64,000 bases of DNA from Terriglobales bacterium (GTDB lineage Bacteria; Acidobacteriota; Terriglobia; Terriglobales; Acidobacteriaceae), in assembly GCA_035561515.1 (NCBI GenBank), contig DATMXP010000039.1, forward strand, positions 62,001-126,000, written 5' to 3'. How positions within the stretch are numbered: position 1 is the stretch's first letter; the number at the start of each line of letters is the position of its first letter. Positions 1 through 9,411 of this stretch are shown piece by piece. The notes beneath the pieces are model-generated. The model made no database searches, was not told the origin of the DNA, and was given only the letters and a program-made list of their open reading frames with translations. Made by a program: the position numbers and the translations under genes.

Positions 1-52
1 ATTCCGTGAATCGTCCTACCCATAGCCCGAATCCGATGATTTGGAGGACGAA

Positions 53-523
53 ATGCCCGCTCGCATCGAAAATTACGCCAAGCTTTCCGCGGCTCAGTCT
101 CGCGCCCTATTTCAACTCCAGACCGAAGTAAATAAGTCCGGCATCGATCCAACCATTCTTGAGCTGATCAAAATCCGTGCTTCGCAGATCAACGGCTGTG
201 CGTACTGCATTGACATGCACACAATCGACGCGCGTGCGCACGGCGAAACCGAACAGCGAATTTATGCCCTCAATGCATGGGAAGAAGGGCCGTTCTTCAG
301 CGAACGTGAGCGCGCGGCGCTGGCACTCACTGAAGCGATGACGCGCATTTCCGATACTCACGTCCCTGACTCCGTCTACGACCATGTTCGAGAGCACTTC
401 AGCGAACAAGAGGTCGTGAACCTTGCCTGGGCGATCATCGCGATCAACTCGTGGAACCGCCTTGCCATCACCTTCCGCGCGCAGCCTGGTAATTACAAAC
501 CTCAAGCCGCCAAAGCCAGCTAG
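53..523 (+). CDS. Carboxymuconolactone decarboxylase / AhpD-like protein
   Basis: The 156-residue product has the AhpD-type core, with a C-x2-C-x3-H motif (C49, C52, H56 in GCAYCIDMH) that in this family forms the redox pair of alkylhydroperoxidases. It probably acts in the cytoplasm in peroxide or thiol redox defence; the substrate cannot be told from sequence. I chose the ATG at 53 over an in-frame TTG at 41 because a GGAGG at 43-47 sits five bases upstream of it. The gene stands alone, and a hairpin follows at 560-590. Confidence 0.85.
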   Translation: MPARIENYAKLSAAQSRALFQLQTEVNKSGIDPTILELIKIRASQINGCAYCIDMHTIDARAHGETEQRIYALNAWEEGPFFSERERAALALTEAMTRISDTHVPDSVYDHVREHFSEQEVVNLAWAIIAINSWNRLAITFRAQPGNYKPQAAKAS

Positions 524-559
524 TGACAACCTGGTAGTCACATCAACAGCGATTGCCGT

Positions 560-590
560 CCCATCCTTCTCGTCTGCCAGGAAGGATGGG
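560..590. terminator. Perfect 10-bp hairpin downstream of the AhpD-like gene
   Basis: CCCATCCTTC (560-569) pairs exactly with GAAGGATGGG (581-590) around an 11-base loop. No T-run follows, so it may be a weak terminator or an mRNA-stabilising hairpin. The rest of 524-710 shows no gene. Confidence 0.4.
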
Positions 591-717
591 ATTACACTTC
601 ATTACGGGGATGGCGGTTCAGAAACATTTCAGGAACATCTCAGTGCCTGCCAAGTACGCGGTTGCGTGCTTTGCGAGTTAATGAGGATGCCACTAACGCC
701 CCTTTTTTGAGGAAGGC

Positions 718-2148
718 ATGCGCAAGGATTTCAACCTGGTACTGCAGCAGACACTCCATGAAGCACTCCAATACTTACAGGAACTGGACACGCTTCCCGT
801 GGGCGCCACTTCGTCGCTCGACGATTTACGCCAGCGCCTCTGCAAAGAACTGAGCTCCCATGGAACAGAACCAGTCGACGTCATTCGCGATCTTGCCCGC
901 GACGTCGCGGGAGGACTGAATAACTCCGCCAATGCGCGCTTCTACGCCTGGGTAATCGGCGGATCGCTTCCTTCGGCGCTTGCCGCAGATTGGCTTACGT
1001 CCACATGGGACCAGAATGCAGGCATGTACGCCGTCAGTCCCGCCGCGGCGATTGTCGAAGAAGCAGTGGGCGTGTGGCTGAAGGATCTTTTCGGCCTCCC
1101 GCAGAGTGCTTCGTTCGCGCTGGTCACCGGCTGTCAGATGGCCCATACCACCTGTCTTGCTGCGGCGCGATCATCATTGCTGAAGCAGCACGGTTGGGAC
1201 GTCGAGCGTAAGGGTCTTGCCGGATCCCCGGCGATCCGCGTTTTTTGTGGGGAGCGGCACGCCACCATTGACCGCTCCCTTCGGCTACTCGGTCTCGGCG
1301 ATGCATCGATTACATCGCTCGCCACCAGCAACTCCGGCCAACTTGAACCGGCAGCTCTGGAACAGGCGCTGAAGGAATCTAAGGGTTCGCCGGCCATCGT
1401 CCTCCTTCAGGCAGGGGACGTAAATACCGGCAGCTTCGACGACTTCGAAGCCCTGATCCCGATTGCCCGCCGCTACCAGGCATGGACCCACGTTGACGGC
1501 GCTTTTGGTATGTATGCCGCGGCCAGCCCTCGATTGCAGCATCTTGTCCGCGGTATCTCCAACGCCGATTCCTGGGCCACCGACGGACATAAGTGGCTCA
1601 ACGTCCCCTACGATTGTGGCTATGCCTTCGTGGCGCACCCTGAGCCACACCGGGCTTCTATGACATATCAGGCGCACTATCTGTCTCATCAGGACGAGGC
1701 CCGCGATCCGCTCGACTTCAATCTCGACTTCTCCCGTCGTGCTCGCGGATTCGCCAGCTATGCCGCACTCCGCGAACTCGGGCGCAATGGTGTCCGTGAA
1801 CTCGTCGAGCGCACCTGCGATTGCGCCGCTGCGATCGTCGACGGCCTGTCGCAAATGGAAAACGTGGAGGTCCTTTCGCGTCCCATCATCAACCAGGGAG
1901 TCGTTGCGTTCCTCGATCCCTCGGGCCAGCCGTCCGACGCTTGGAACGACCGCACGATTGCCGAGATCGACCGCGAAGGAACATCGTTCTTTTCTGGGAC
2001 CACATGGAAAGGTCGCCGGGCCATGCGTATCAGCGTCTCCAACTGGCAGACGTCCGCCGACGACGTGAAGCGCACGCTGGAAGGCATTCAGCGCGCGCAA
2101 CAATCTCTTCTCGCAACGAGCAAGAAAATCGGTCAGCCCGTGGGCTGA
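718..2148 (+). CDS. PLP-dependent amino-acid decarboxylase (group II)
   Basis: The 476-residue protein has the fold-type I decarboxylase pattern. A histidine-aspartate pair (HVDGAFG) would contact the PLP ring nitrogen, and the Schiff-base lysine is K292 in TDGHKWLN, followed by P-Y-D-C-G. This resembles aromatic-L-amino-acid and glutamate decarboxylase relatives. The substrate is unknown, and an aspartate/tyrosine decarboxylase-like or sphingosine-lyase-like role cannot be excluded. The start ATG at 718 has AGGAAGG just upstream. It converges with pepA, and a hairpin covers its stop codon. Confidence 0.88.
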   Translation: MRKDFNLVLQQTLHEALQYLQELDTLPVGATSSLDDLRQRLCKELSSHGTEPVDVIRDLARDVAGGLNNSANARFYAWVIGGSLPSALAADWLTSTWDQNAGMYAVSPAAAIVEEAVGVWLKDLFGLPQSASFALVTGCQMAHTTCLAAARSSLLKQHGWDVERKGLAGSPAIRVFCGERHATIDRSLRLLGLGDASITSLATSNSGQLEPAALEQALKESKGSPAIVLLQAGDVNTGSFDDFEALIPIARRYQAWTHVDGAFGMYAAASPRLQHLVRGISNADSWATDGHKWLNVPYDCGYAFVAHPEPHRASMTYQAHYLSHQDEARDPLDFNLDFSRRARGFASYAALRELGRNGVRELVERTCDCAAAIVDGLSQMENVEVLSRPIINQGVVAFLDPSGQPSDAWNDRTIAEIDREGTSFFSGTTWKGRRAMRISVSNWQTSADDVKRTLEGIQRAQQSLLATSKKIGQPVG

Positions 2149-2154
2149 CCGATT
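2127..2154. terminator. Strong hairpin between convergent genes
   Basis: AATCGGTCAGCCC (2127-2139) pairs with GGGCTGACCGATT (2142-2154), a 13-bp perfect stem with a two-base gap. It overlaps the stop codon of the decarboxylase and faces the 3' end of pepA, so it may act in both directions. Confidence 0.55.
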
Positions 2155-2170
2155 CACAACCTCGCGGCAG

Positions 2171-3766
2171 TTATAGTCCCGCGCCCTTATCGGAGCGTTC
2201 CTTTGCCGCTTTCGTTCCGGGCTGCGACTTCTCCTGTGTGCCGCCCGTGAAGCCAACGGTGCCTCCGCTGACGCCACCACCGGCCAACTCTTGTGTGAAC
2301 TCGATAATTGACCGAACCGCAATGCCAGAGGGCCCTTTCGCGATCCAAGCTTTGTTGTCTTCGATCCAAGCCGTACCGGCGATGTCCAGATGGATCCACG
2401 GCGTATCTGCCACGAACTCTTTCAGGAACATCGCTGCTGTCACAGCTCCGCCCCAACGGCCGCCACTGTTCATAATGTCGGCAATATTGGACCGAATCGA
2501 TTCGAAGTAATCCGCATCCAGCGGCAACCGCCACATCTTTTCGCCTGCACGCTTGTGCGCTTCGCTCCATGCTTTCGCCATGCCGTCATCATTCGCGAAG
2601 ACACCAACGTTGACATATCCAAGCGCAATCACGCACGCGCCGGTCAGTGTCGCCGCGTCGATTAGGTGTGTCGCTCCCAACTGACGCGCATAGTGCAGGC
2701 CGTCGGCCAGAACCAGCCGACCCTCCGCATCGGTGTTGATGATCTCGATCGACTTACCCGACATCGCGATCTGCACATCGCCGGGCTTCTGGGCTTTGCC
2801 CGAGGGCATGTTTTCGGTCGCGCAGACGATCCCGATTACCTTCACCTTCGGCTTCAGCATGGCAATTGCCCGCATCGCTCCGATCATCGTTGCGCCTCCG
2901 GCCATGTCGTACTTCATCTTTTCCATGCCGTCGCTAGGCTTGATGGAGATGCCGCCGGTGTCGAATGTAATGCCTTTACCGACCAGTCCGAGTACTGGTG
3001 AAGCCGGCGCGCCCTCCGGTTCGTATGTCATCACGATCAGTGCCGGGGGCTCTTCCGACCCCTGGGCAACGCTCCAGAATGCGCCCATCTTCAGGTCTTT
3101 GATCTTGTCGGCGCCATAGACTTCGCACTTGATACCGGTTTCCTTCGCCATCTGCTTGGCGAATTCGCCCATCTTGGTCGGTGTCAGACGATTGCTCGGC
3201 TCATTCACCATCACGCGCGTGTAGTTCTGTGACTCGCCGATGATCCGACCCTCCTTCACCGCCTGTTCGGCAACAGCCTTGTCAGCGCTGGTGACGATGG
3301 TGACATCATTCACGCTCTGGTCCTTGCGATCGCTTTTGTACGTGTCCGGATCGAAGTTCCCGATCAGCGATCCCTCGACGACGCAGCGAATCGCATCAAC
3401 GGCTCCGCCTGCGATCTCCGGGGCGAAGATAGCCACAGAGCGCAGCGCCCGTGGCTTCATGAAGCGAACAGCCGTCCCGGCGAGGCGACGCATCTCGGCA
3501 GCGCCGAAGTTCTTCGCCTTGCCGCCGCCGATCAGTAACAGCCTTTTTGCTTTGAGTCCGTGCGGACGATGGATCAGCGTCGTCTCAAAGCTCTTTCCCG
3601 TCACCTCGCCGGAATGCAGGACTTCCTTGGCCGCCTCGAACACCCCCGGGTCGTTGCAGAGGAGTTTGGGTTGGTTCGCCGATCCCTCTCCGTGGTCCAG
3701 AACAGGGACCGCAAAGCATTCCGTTACGAGGTCTGCTGGTGATTGCAAATGAAGATGAATATTCAT
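2171..3766 (-). CDS. pepA: Leucyl aminopeptidase (M17)
   Basis: A 531-residue cytosolic leucyl aminopeptidase of family M17, which releases N-terminal residues from peptides with two metal ions at the active site. The C-terminal catalytic domain carries the family signature NTDAEGRLVLADGL, the metal-ligand segment GKGITFDTGG and the GGRWGG region; the N-terminal third is the usual variable domain. The start ATG at 3766 has AAGGAAG upstream. The C-terminus carries a Gly/Lys-rich extension of about 30 residues that is not part of the typical enzyme. smpB lies 36 bp upstream on the same strand, so the two may be cotranscribed. Confidence 0.95.
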   Translation of the reverse strand: MNIHLHLQSPADLVTECFAVPVLDHGEGSANQPKLLCNDPGVFEAAKEVLHSGEVTGKSFETTLIHRPHGLKAKRLLLIGGGKAKNFGAAEMRRLAGTAVRFMKPRALRSVAIFAPEIAGGAVDAIRCVVEGSLIGNFDPDTYKSDRKDQSVNDVTIVTSADKAVAEQAVKEGRIIGESQNYTRVMVNEPSNRLTPTKMGEFAKQMAKETGIKCEVYGADKIKDLKMGAFWSVAQGSEEPPALIVMTYEPEGAPASPVLGLVGKGITFDTGGISIKPSDGMEKMKYDMAGGATMIGAMRAIAMLKPKVKVIGIVCATENMPSGKAQKPGDVQIAMSGKSIEIINTDAEGRLVLADGLHYARQLGATHLIDAATLTGACVIALGYVNVGVFANDDGMAKAWSEAHKRAGEKMWRLPLDADYFESIRSNIADIMNSGGRWGGAVTAAMFLKEFVADTPWIHLDIAGTAWIEDNKAWIAKGPSGIAVRSIIEFTQELAGGGVSGGTVGFTGGTQEKSQPGTKAAKERSDKGAGL

Positions 3767-3802
3767 GCTTTTCTTCCTTTAATCTCGTTTTGGCCCGCAG
3801 CC

Positions 3803-4333
3803 CTAACCGGCCTTTCGAGACCGGGCTACCGCCTCGCGAGCTTCCTTGTCAGCCGTCCGGCGACGTTCGGTTTCACGCTTGTCCCACTGCTGTTTGCCTT
3901 TTGCCAGGGCAAGTTCGACCTTCACGCGGCCATTCTTGAAATACAGCCTGATTGGGATCAGCGTCAGGCCTTTTTGCTGTGTTTTGCCGATCAATTTCCG
4001 GATTTCTTCCCGGTGGACCAGCAATTTACGGGTGCGCAATGCCTCGTGGTTGTTATAGGTGCCGTGGGAGTAGGGGCTGATATGCGCGTTCAGCAGCCAC
4101 AATTCGTTGTCTTTTACTACCCCATAGGAGTCTTTGAGGTTGGCTTTGCCATCGCGGACGGACTTCACCTCGGTTCCCGTCAGGGCAATACCGGCCTCGA
4201 ACTTCTCCAGGAGGAAATAGTTATGGCTGGCGGCGCGATTCACCGCGGCATCGCGCACTCCCGAAGCGGTTGGTTGGCGCTTCGGGGATTTCTCCGGATT
4301 GGGTTTGGTCTGATGCGTGCCTTGGCGGGCCAT
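3803..4333 (-). CDS. smpB: SsrA-binding protein SmpB
   Basis: The 176-residue protein binds tmRNA and delivers it to stalled ribosomes for trans-translation. The OB-fold core is recognisable from NRAASHNYFLLEKFEAGIAL, with the conserved GTEVKS-R and AHISPY segments, and the basic C-terminal tail (KRETERRR...) that inserts in the decoding channel. An extra basic N-terminal extension of about 30 residues precedes the core. The tmRNA gene itself was not found in the window. Confidence 0.96.
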   Translation of the reverse strand: MARQGTHQTKPNPEKSPKRQPTASGVRDAAVNRAASHNYFLLEKFEAGIALTGTEVKSVRDGKANLKDSYGVVKDNELWLLNAHISPYSHGTYNNHEALRTRKLLVHREEIRKLIGKTQQKGLTLIPIRLYFKNGRVKVELALAKGKQQWDKRETERRRTADKEAREAVARSRKAG

Positions 4334-4424
4334 ACCGAATTTTCCATGCTAGCACAGCGATTTAAGTAACCGAAGGTAACCACAACAAAGCTCAATACTT
4401 GCATCGAATTGAGCAGCTTACGAG

Positions 4425-4433
4425 TGCTATAAT
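4425..4433 (+). promoter_or_regulatory. Extended -10 promoter for the secretin operon
   Basis: TGCTATAAT is a consensus extended -10 element (TG at 4425-4426, TATAAT at 4428-4433). No good -35 is placed at 17 bp, which suits an extended -10 promoter. The start would be near 4440, giving a 5' leader of about 140 nt before the ATG at 4581. Otherwise 4334-4580 shows no gene. Confidence 0.5.
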
Positions 4434-4580
4434 CCGACCTTTGTTTGTGCTATCACTTCGTCACGATGACTACGGTGGTGCCTGAATGAAATCCGTGCAA
4501 GTGCGGCGGTTTCGAGCGTTCCACCCTAGTAGCTTCGCTTTGTTTGTGCGACTAAAGATCCAGTCACTTCAGGGGACACG

Positions 4581-6977
4581 ATGAGACGTTTGGCGCGCCT
4601 GACCGGCTTGGCCATCGCCCTGCTTATAACCCTGCCGGCTATGGCGGACAAAGCCAGCAGTGCATACAAGAAGGGAATTGATGCCGAAGCCAGGCAGAAC
4701 TACGAGGAAGCATACGACTATTTCAAGCAAGCGTACGAACTGAAGCCGAAGGACATCAAGTACCGTGCGTCCTTTACCCGGATACGCTTCTACGCTGCTT
4801 CGTCGCATCTTCATAAAGGGCAACTCCTGAAAGAGCAGGGCAAGCTTGAGGAAGCGCTTGCTGAATTCCAGAAGGCCACGGAAATCGATCCAACGAATTT
4901 CGTGGCGGCGCAGGAATTGCGGCGCACGAAGCTGGATATCGACAGGCGAAACAACCCGAGCGCGGAGCCCGAGGAGTCTTCCAGCCCTAAAAGCAACTAT
5001 CTCAGCCAGCTAGCCCAACACGCGGCCGGGCCAACCGAGTTGCGTCCGATCTCCAACACGCCCATCACGCTGCGCATGACCGAGGACACAAAAAATATCT
5101 ATACCGCGATCGGAAAGATCGCAGGTCTGAATGTCCTCTTTGATCCCGATTACACCTCGCGGCGCATTGTGATCGAGTTGAATGGCGTGAGCCTGAATGA
5201 GGCTCTGGAGATCGTCGCCCTTCAGTCGAAGACGTTCTGGCGCCCCGTAACGCCGAACACCATCTTCGTCGCCGCTGACACTCCGGCCAAGCGCAAGGAA
5301 CTTGAGCAGAGTGTGATCAAAACGTTTTATCTGGGTAACGTATCGAGCCCGAACGATCTTCAGGACGCCGTTAACACTGTCCGCCAGATCCTCGACGTTC
5401 AGCGTATTCAACAGATCACTACGCAGAACGCCATCGTGGTTCGCGGTACCCCCGACCAGATCGCCATGGCAGAAAAACTGCTCGGCGATATCGACAAGGC
5501 GAAACCGGAAGTTGTAGTTGAAGTTGCCGTGATGCAGGTTCGGCGCGATAAAACGCGTACCTTCGGAATCTCGCCGCCAACCTCAGCCAGCATCGCTCTT
5601 CAGCCGAATACCACCACGTCATCGGGTACGGACAATACCTCCGGGTCAAATACCAACAACAGCATTAACCTGAACAAACTGGCGAACCTAGATGCGCGCG
5701 ACTTCCAGGTCACCATCCCGGCCGCAAGTTTCAGCGCTCTGCTTACGGACAGCAATACTCGGATCATTCAGAATCCGCAGATTCGTGCACTCGATAACCA
5801 GAAAGCTTCGTTGAAGATCGGCGATCGCGTCCCGGTGGCGACCGGTTCGTTCCAGCCGGGTATCGGCGGCGTCGGTATCAACCCGCTCGTTAATACGCAG
5901 TTCCAGTACATCGATGTTGGCGTAAACATCGACATCACTCCGCGTATCCATGCCGGGCGTGAAGTCACCATGAAACTGGTGCTGGAAATATCGTCTGTTA
6001 CCGGAAAGTCCAGTATCGGTGGTATCGACCAGCCGATTATTGGACAGCGCCGAATCGAGCACGAGATTCGTTTGAAGGAAGGTGAAGTTAATCTCCTTGG
6101 CGGCATTCTCGAACAGGGAGAACAGACATCACTCACCGGGTATCCGGTGCTCACCAAGATCCCCATTTTGAAGTATCTGTTCGGACAGGAATCGAAGCAG
6201 ATTCAGGAAAACGAGATCGTTTTTGCGCTCGTGCCGCATATCGTACGCGGCCAGGATCTCAGCGATATGAATCAGCAGCCGGTTGAAGTCGGAACTGCGA
6301 ACGCCATCGAACTTCGGCGCGCATCTCCGCCACCGACTCCGGTTGCGGCCTCCGCCCCTCAGCAAGGTGTCCCGGCACAACAGCAGCCTTCTCCGGCGTC
6401 CGCCAATGTTCCACCTGCGGCGGCTCCGGTGCCTGCGCCTCAGGGTGCGCAACCGGTCCAGACTCCACCGCCGGCCGAAGCGCCTCCGCCTCAGCAACAG
6501 CCTATGCCGCAGCAGCGCCCTCAAACTCAGGCTGAGCAGCAGACGGGGACCTTGCAGGCGGGCAGTGCCGTGCTGAGCTTTGAGCCTGCCGCAGTGAATC
6601 AGGCCGTGAACAGCACGTTTGTGGTCAACGTGAGTCTCGGCAACGCGCAGAACGTCTATTCCGTGCCGTCGCAGATTACTTACGATCCCAAGGTCCTCCA
6701 GTTAGTGAACGTCTCCAACGGCGGATTCCTTGGGAAGGACGGCCAACCGGTGGCGCTGGTTCATCGGGATGATCCGGCAAGCGGCACCATCCAGATCACC
6801 GCGACCCGTCCACCTGGATCAGGCGGTGTCAGCGGACAAGGACCAGTATTCACGCTGACATTCATGGCGAAGGCAGCTGGCCAGACCACGCTTGCCGTAA
6901 CTCGTGCCGGGGCGCGCGATCCTGCCATGCAGCCGATTCCAGTGGCCGGCGGGCAGGCCATGGTGACAGTAAAATAG
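4581..6977 (+). CDS. Secretin (GspD/PilQ-like) with N-terminal TPR and C-terminal cohesin-like domain
   Basis: The 798-residue protein should form an outer-membrane secretin ring for a type II secretion or type IV pilus-like machine. In order: signal peptide (1-22), TPR-like helices (about 25-115), STN/N0 and N1 domains (about 155-320), secretin core (about 400-560, including LLGGILEQGEQ near 504 and the closing IVFALVPHIVR), a Pro/Gln-rich linker (about 573-653) and a cohesin-like beta domain (about 660-798). AGGGGACACG precedes the ATG. Two pseudopilin genes follow, but no GspE/F/PilB-type ATPase or platform protein is nearby, so the rest of the machine must be encoded elsewhere. Confidence 0.9.
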   Translation: MRRLARLTGLAIALLITLPAMADKASSAYKKGIDAEARQNYEEAYDYFKQAYELKPKDIKYRASFTRIRFYAASSHLHKGQLLKEQGKLEEALAEFQKATEIDPTNFVAAQELRRTKLDIDRRNNPSAEPEESSSPKSNYLSQLAQHAAGPTELRPISNTPITLRMTEDTKNIYTAIGKIAGLNVLFDPDYTSRRIVIELNGVSLNEALEIVALQSKTFWRPVTPNTIFVAADTPAKRKELEQSVIKTFYLGNVSSPNDLQDAVNTVRQILDVQRIQQITTQNAIVVRGTPDQIAMAEKLLGDIDKAKPEVVVEVAVMQVRRDKTRTFGISPPTSASIALQPNTTTSSGTDNTSGSNTNNSINLNKLANLDARDFQVTIPAASFSALLTDSNTRIIQNPQIRALDNQKASLKIGDRVPVATGSFQPGIGGVGINPLVNTQFQYIDVGVNIDITPRIHAGREVTMKLVLEISSVTGKSSIGGIDQPIIGQRRIEHEIRLKEGEVNLLGGILEQGEQTSLTGYPVLTKIPILKYLFGQESKQIQENEIVFALVPHIVRGQDLSDMNQQPVEVGTANAIELRRASPPPTPVAASAPQQGVPAQQQPSPASANVPPAAAPVPAPQGAQPVQTPPPAEAPPPQQQPMPQQRPQTQAEQQTGTLQAGSAVLSFEPAAVNQAVNSTFVVNVSLGNAQNVYSVPSQITYDPKVLQLVNVSNGGFLGKDGQPVALVHRDDPASGTIQITATRPPGSGGVSGQGPVFTLTFMAKAAGQTTLAVTRAGARDPAMQPIPVAGGQAMVTVK

Positions 6978-7011
6978 AGGAATAGGGCGGGCGAGTTCCC
7001 GTCCCGTTTTC

Positions 7012-7467
7012 ATGCGGAAACTTCGCTCCCAACGCGGTCTTACACTGGTCGAGCTGATTGTCGCCATCACCATCATGGCGATCCTGGCAGTGGCCGCATT
7101 GCCTCTGGCGCGCGTCAGTGTTCGCCGCGAGAAAGAGCGCGAACTCCGCCGCGACCTCTGGGACATGCGTGACGCTATCGACCGGTATAAGGAGGCCGCT
7201 GACCGTCAGCTATTCCAGGTCAAACTCGGCAGCGAAGGTTATCCGCCGGACCTCGAAACGCTGGTGAAGGGCGTAGACATCAACGGGAAGAAAGTACGAT
7301 TTCTGCGACGTATTCCCGTGGATCCCATGACCGGCAAAGCTGAGTGGGGAATGCGTTCGATGCAGGACGATCCCGATAGCACTTCGTGGGGCGGACAAAA
7401 CGTCTTCGACGTATACACCCAGTCGGAGAACACAGCTCTCGACGGCACAAAATATAAAGACTGGTAA
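7012..7467 (+). CDS. Type II secretion pseudopilin (GspG-like)
   Basis: The 151-residue protein starts with a prepilin signal: short basic leader MRKLRSQRG, cleavage after Gly, then LTLVELIVAITIMAIL with Glu at mature position 5. The globular part has the P-V-D-P-(M)-T-G motif (RIPVDPMTGKAEWG) of GspG-type major pseudopilins. It lies 34 bp behind the secretin gene. A G/C-rich imperfect hairpin (about 6984-7010) fills that gap, and no clear ribosome site is seen. Confidence 0.88.
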   Translation: MRKLRSQRGLTLVELIVAITIMAILAVAALPLARVSVRREKERELRRDLWDMRDAIDRYKEAADRQLFQVKLGSEGYPPDLETLVKGVDINGKKVRFLRRIPVDPMTGKAEWGMRSMQDDPDSTSWGGQNVFDVYTQSENTALDGTKYKDW

Positions 7468-7472
7468 TCAAC

Positions 7473-7889
7473 ATGAAATGCTCACGACATCTCGTTCGGT
7501 CACGCCGCGAAAGCGGCTTTACGCTCATCGAGTTGATGATCGTGGTGAGCATCATCCTGATCCTCGTCTCGACGGCGATCCCCATTTACCAGCAGTCGAT
7601 CATCCGCGCGCGGGAAGCCGTACTCCGGCAAAACCTGTTCACACTGCGTTCCGTCATTGATCAGTACTCGGAAGACAAGCAGAAGGCTCCGCAGTCGCTC
7701 GAAGACATCGTGGCTGCCGGCTATCTGAAGCAGATTCCAGTTGACCCCATCACCGGCTCCCGGGATACATGGCAGGTCGTACAGGAAGACGTGCTCCTTA
7801 GCGTGGACCAGAATGCGCCCGGCATAACGGATATCCATTCCGGCGCGCAGGGAAACGGATCCGACGGAGTGCCTTACTCAGAGTGGTAG
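7473..7889 (+). CDS. Type II secretion pseudopilin (GspG-like), second copy
   Basis: The 138-residue prepilin-like protein has the leader ending in ESG, then FTLIELMIVVSIILIL (Glu at +5), a long N-terminal helix, and QIPVDPITGSRDTW matching the same GspG-like motif as the upstream gene. It follows that gene by 5 bp, so they are translationally linked and probably an ancient tandem duplication. It is likely assembled with the secretin at 4581. Confidence 0.88.
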   Translation: MKCSRHLVRSRRESGFTLIELMIVVSIILILVSTAIPIYQQSIIRAREAVLRQNLFTLRSVIDQYSEDKQKAPQSLEDIVAAGYLKQIPVDPITGSRDTWQVVQEDVLLSVDQNAPGITDIHSGAQGNGSDGVPYSEW

Positions 7890-7952
7890 TGTCACTGAGG
7901 CAGCGTGGGGCTCTCCACGCGAACGCCAACCCCACCCAGATCTAGATTGCCG

Positions 7953-9308
7953 CTATTTTGCGGAACTTGCGGCTGTGATCGTCTCCAACCCATGCGCTTG
8001 TGGCCCGCGCTCCCGAATCCGAAGCAGAATCGAGAAGAACAGACCAACGAAGCCCAGCGTGGAGAAGATCCACATTCCGAGGGCATATCCGCTGACGTTT
8101 GTAAGGCTCGCGTGACCGAAGTCGTTCGCTCGGCCTATGGCCAGGTTGAGCACGAAGAACCCAATTTGCTGTATCAGGCTCATCAACGCATACGCTGTTC
8201 CGAGCTTCTTCTCGTCGACGATATATGCCACGGAGGGCCACATCACTGCCGGAATCAGCGAGAATGCGATGCCCATCATCGAAACGGGAATCCATAGCGG
8301 AAGTGGCGAATACGCCAGCATCAGGTACACCGGCATCAGAAGTACGGAGCCGATCATCATGAGCGTCGCGCGCTTACCGATGCGGTCTGCGAGCAGTCCG
8401 AAAAGCGGCGTCGCGATCATGGCGGAGAACGGAAGCAAGCTGTTGTAGAAGCCGGCCCGTCCGTGCGCCAACACCTGTGCGGCGTCCGTCATTGCGGTGC
8501 CAACCAGCAACTTGCTGGTAAAGAATTCGATCGCGAAGGTGCGGAACGGAAAGATGGCAGAGTAGAAGGTGAAGCAGAGTGCGACAACGTACCAGTACGA
8601 TTGGTTAAAGCGGAAAATGTCTCGAGTTTCCAGCTTGTCGATGGATCCCGCTGAGCCAAGCGAGAACCGCCGCTCTGCGGCGGCTTCCAGAACCCAGTAA
8701 ACAAGCGCTGCCACCAGGCAGATCACGCCTGCCGCAACCGCAATTATCAGCGGACGCTGCCAGCTCGGTTCCGACCCAGCCCCATTGGGATAAAAGGCCC
8801 ACGCCGCCCAGTTGGGGGAGTTGTCGGCGGAAACCGAGGCTAGTCGCGCAATCGTCAGGTTAATGCCGAAGGCAAAGCTCAGTTCTTTCCCTTTGAACCA
8901 CTTCGCGAGTGCAGTGGTGACTGCAACGATCTGAGATTCCGCCCCAAGACCAAGTAGCGTGCGCCCTGCGACCATAACCCAGAAATTGCCCTTGAGCGCC
9001 GTAAGAAGTGCGCCAAGGAAGCAGAGTGCCGAGAACAGCAGCAGTGCCTTCCTGATTCCAAGCTTGTCGATAATGATGCCGCCGATAAGCAGCGTAAGTA
9101 CGGCGGCTACACTGTAGGAAGCATTCAACCAGCCGAACATCTCGGAGCTGTATCCGAGTTGATTACGGAAAATGTTCTCAAGGGGATTGATGCTGTCGTA
9201 AATGTAGTAATTGCCGAATTGCGCAAGACTGACAAAGACAAGAGCGATCCAGCGATACGTTTTAGAAGGGCGTGGTAGATGATGCGACGATTCGGTCGAC
9301 TGTGCCAT
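7953..9308 (-). CDS. Major facilitator superfamily transporter
   Basis: The 451-residue protein has about 12 hydrophobic segments and the MFS loop 2-3 motif region (IIIDKLGIRKALLLF), repeated after helix 8 (LFGLLADRIGKRATLMM). The first loop and GRTLLGLGAESQIVAV suit a sugar-phosphate/anion symporter-like branch, but the substrate cannot be assigned. It is convergent with the pseudopilin operon, 63 bp away. No convincing ribosome site precedes the start at 9308. Confidence 0.85.
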   Translation of the reverse strand: MAQSTESSHHLPRPSKTYRWIALVFVSLAQFGNYYIYDSINPLENIFRNQLGYSSEMFGWLNASYSVAAVLTLLIGGIIIDKLGIRKALLLFSALCFLGALLTALKGNFWVMVAGRTLLGLGAESQIVAVTTALAKWFKGKELSFAFGINLTIARLASVSADNSPNWAAWAFYPNGAGSEPSWQRPLIIAVAAGVICLVAALVYWVLEAAAERRFSLGSAGSIDKLETRDIFRFNQSYWYVVALCFTFYSAIFPFRTFAIEFFTSKLLVGTAMTDAAQVLAHGRAGFYNSLLPFSAMIATPLFGLLADRIGKRATLMMIGSVLLMPVYLMLAYSPLPLWIPVSMMGIAFSLIPAVMWPSVAYIVDEKKLGTAYALMSLIQQIGFFVLNLAIGRANDFGHASLTNVSGYALGMWIFSTLGFVGLFFSILLRIRERGPQAHGLETITAASSAK

Positions 9309-9366
9309 GCGGAGTTGTGCTCTGTCGTGCAGGACAGCATATCAAACCCGAGCGATCAAAATAGCA

Positions 9367-9389
9367 AAAGCCCCTCTTCACGGGGCTTT
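9367..9389 (-). terminator. Rho-independent terminator of the 9412-10308 gene
   Basis: AAAGCCCC (9367-9374) pairs with GGGGCTTT (9382-9389) around a seven-base loop. On the minus strand it is followed by TTTTGCTATTTT. It lies 22 bp beyond the stop of the minus-strand gene starting at 10308. Confidence 0.7.
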
Positions 9390-9411
9390 GGTCCCAATTG
9401 AGTCTTGCTTG

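Noticed and set aside
2171..2510. Plus-strand frame overlapping the 3' end of pepA
   Set aside because: pepA is clearly real here, and the frame has no independent support.
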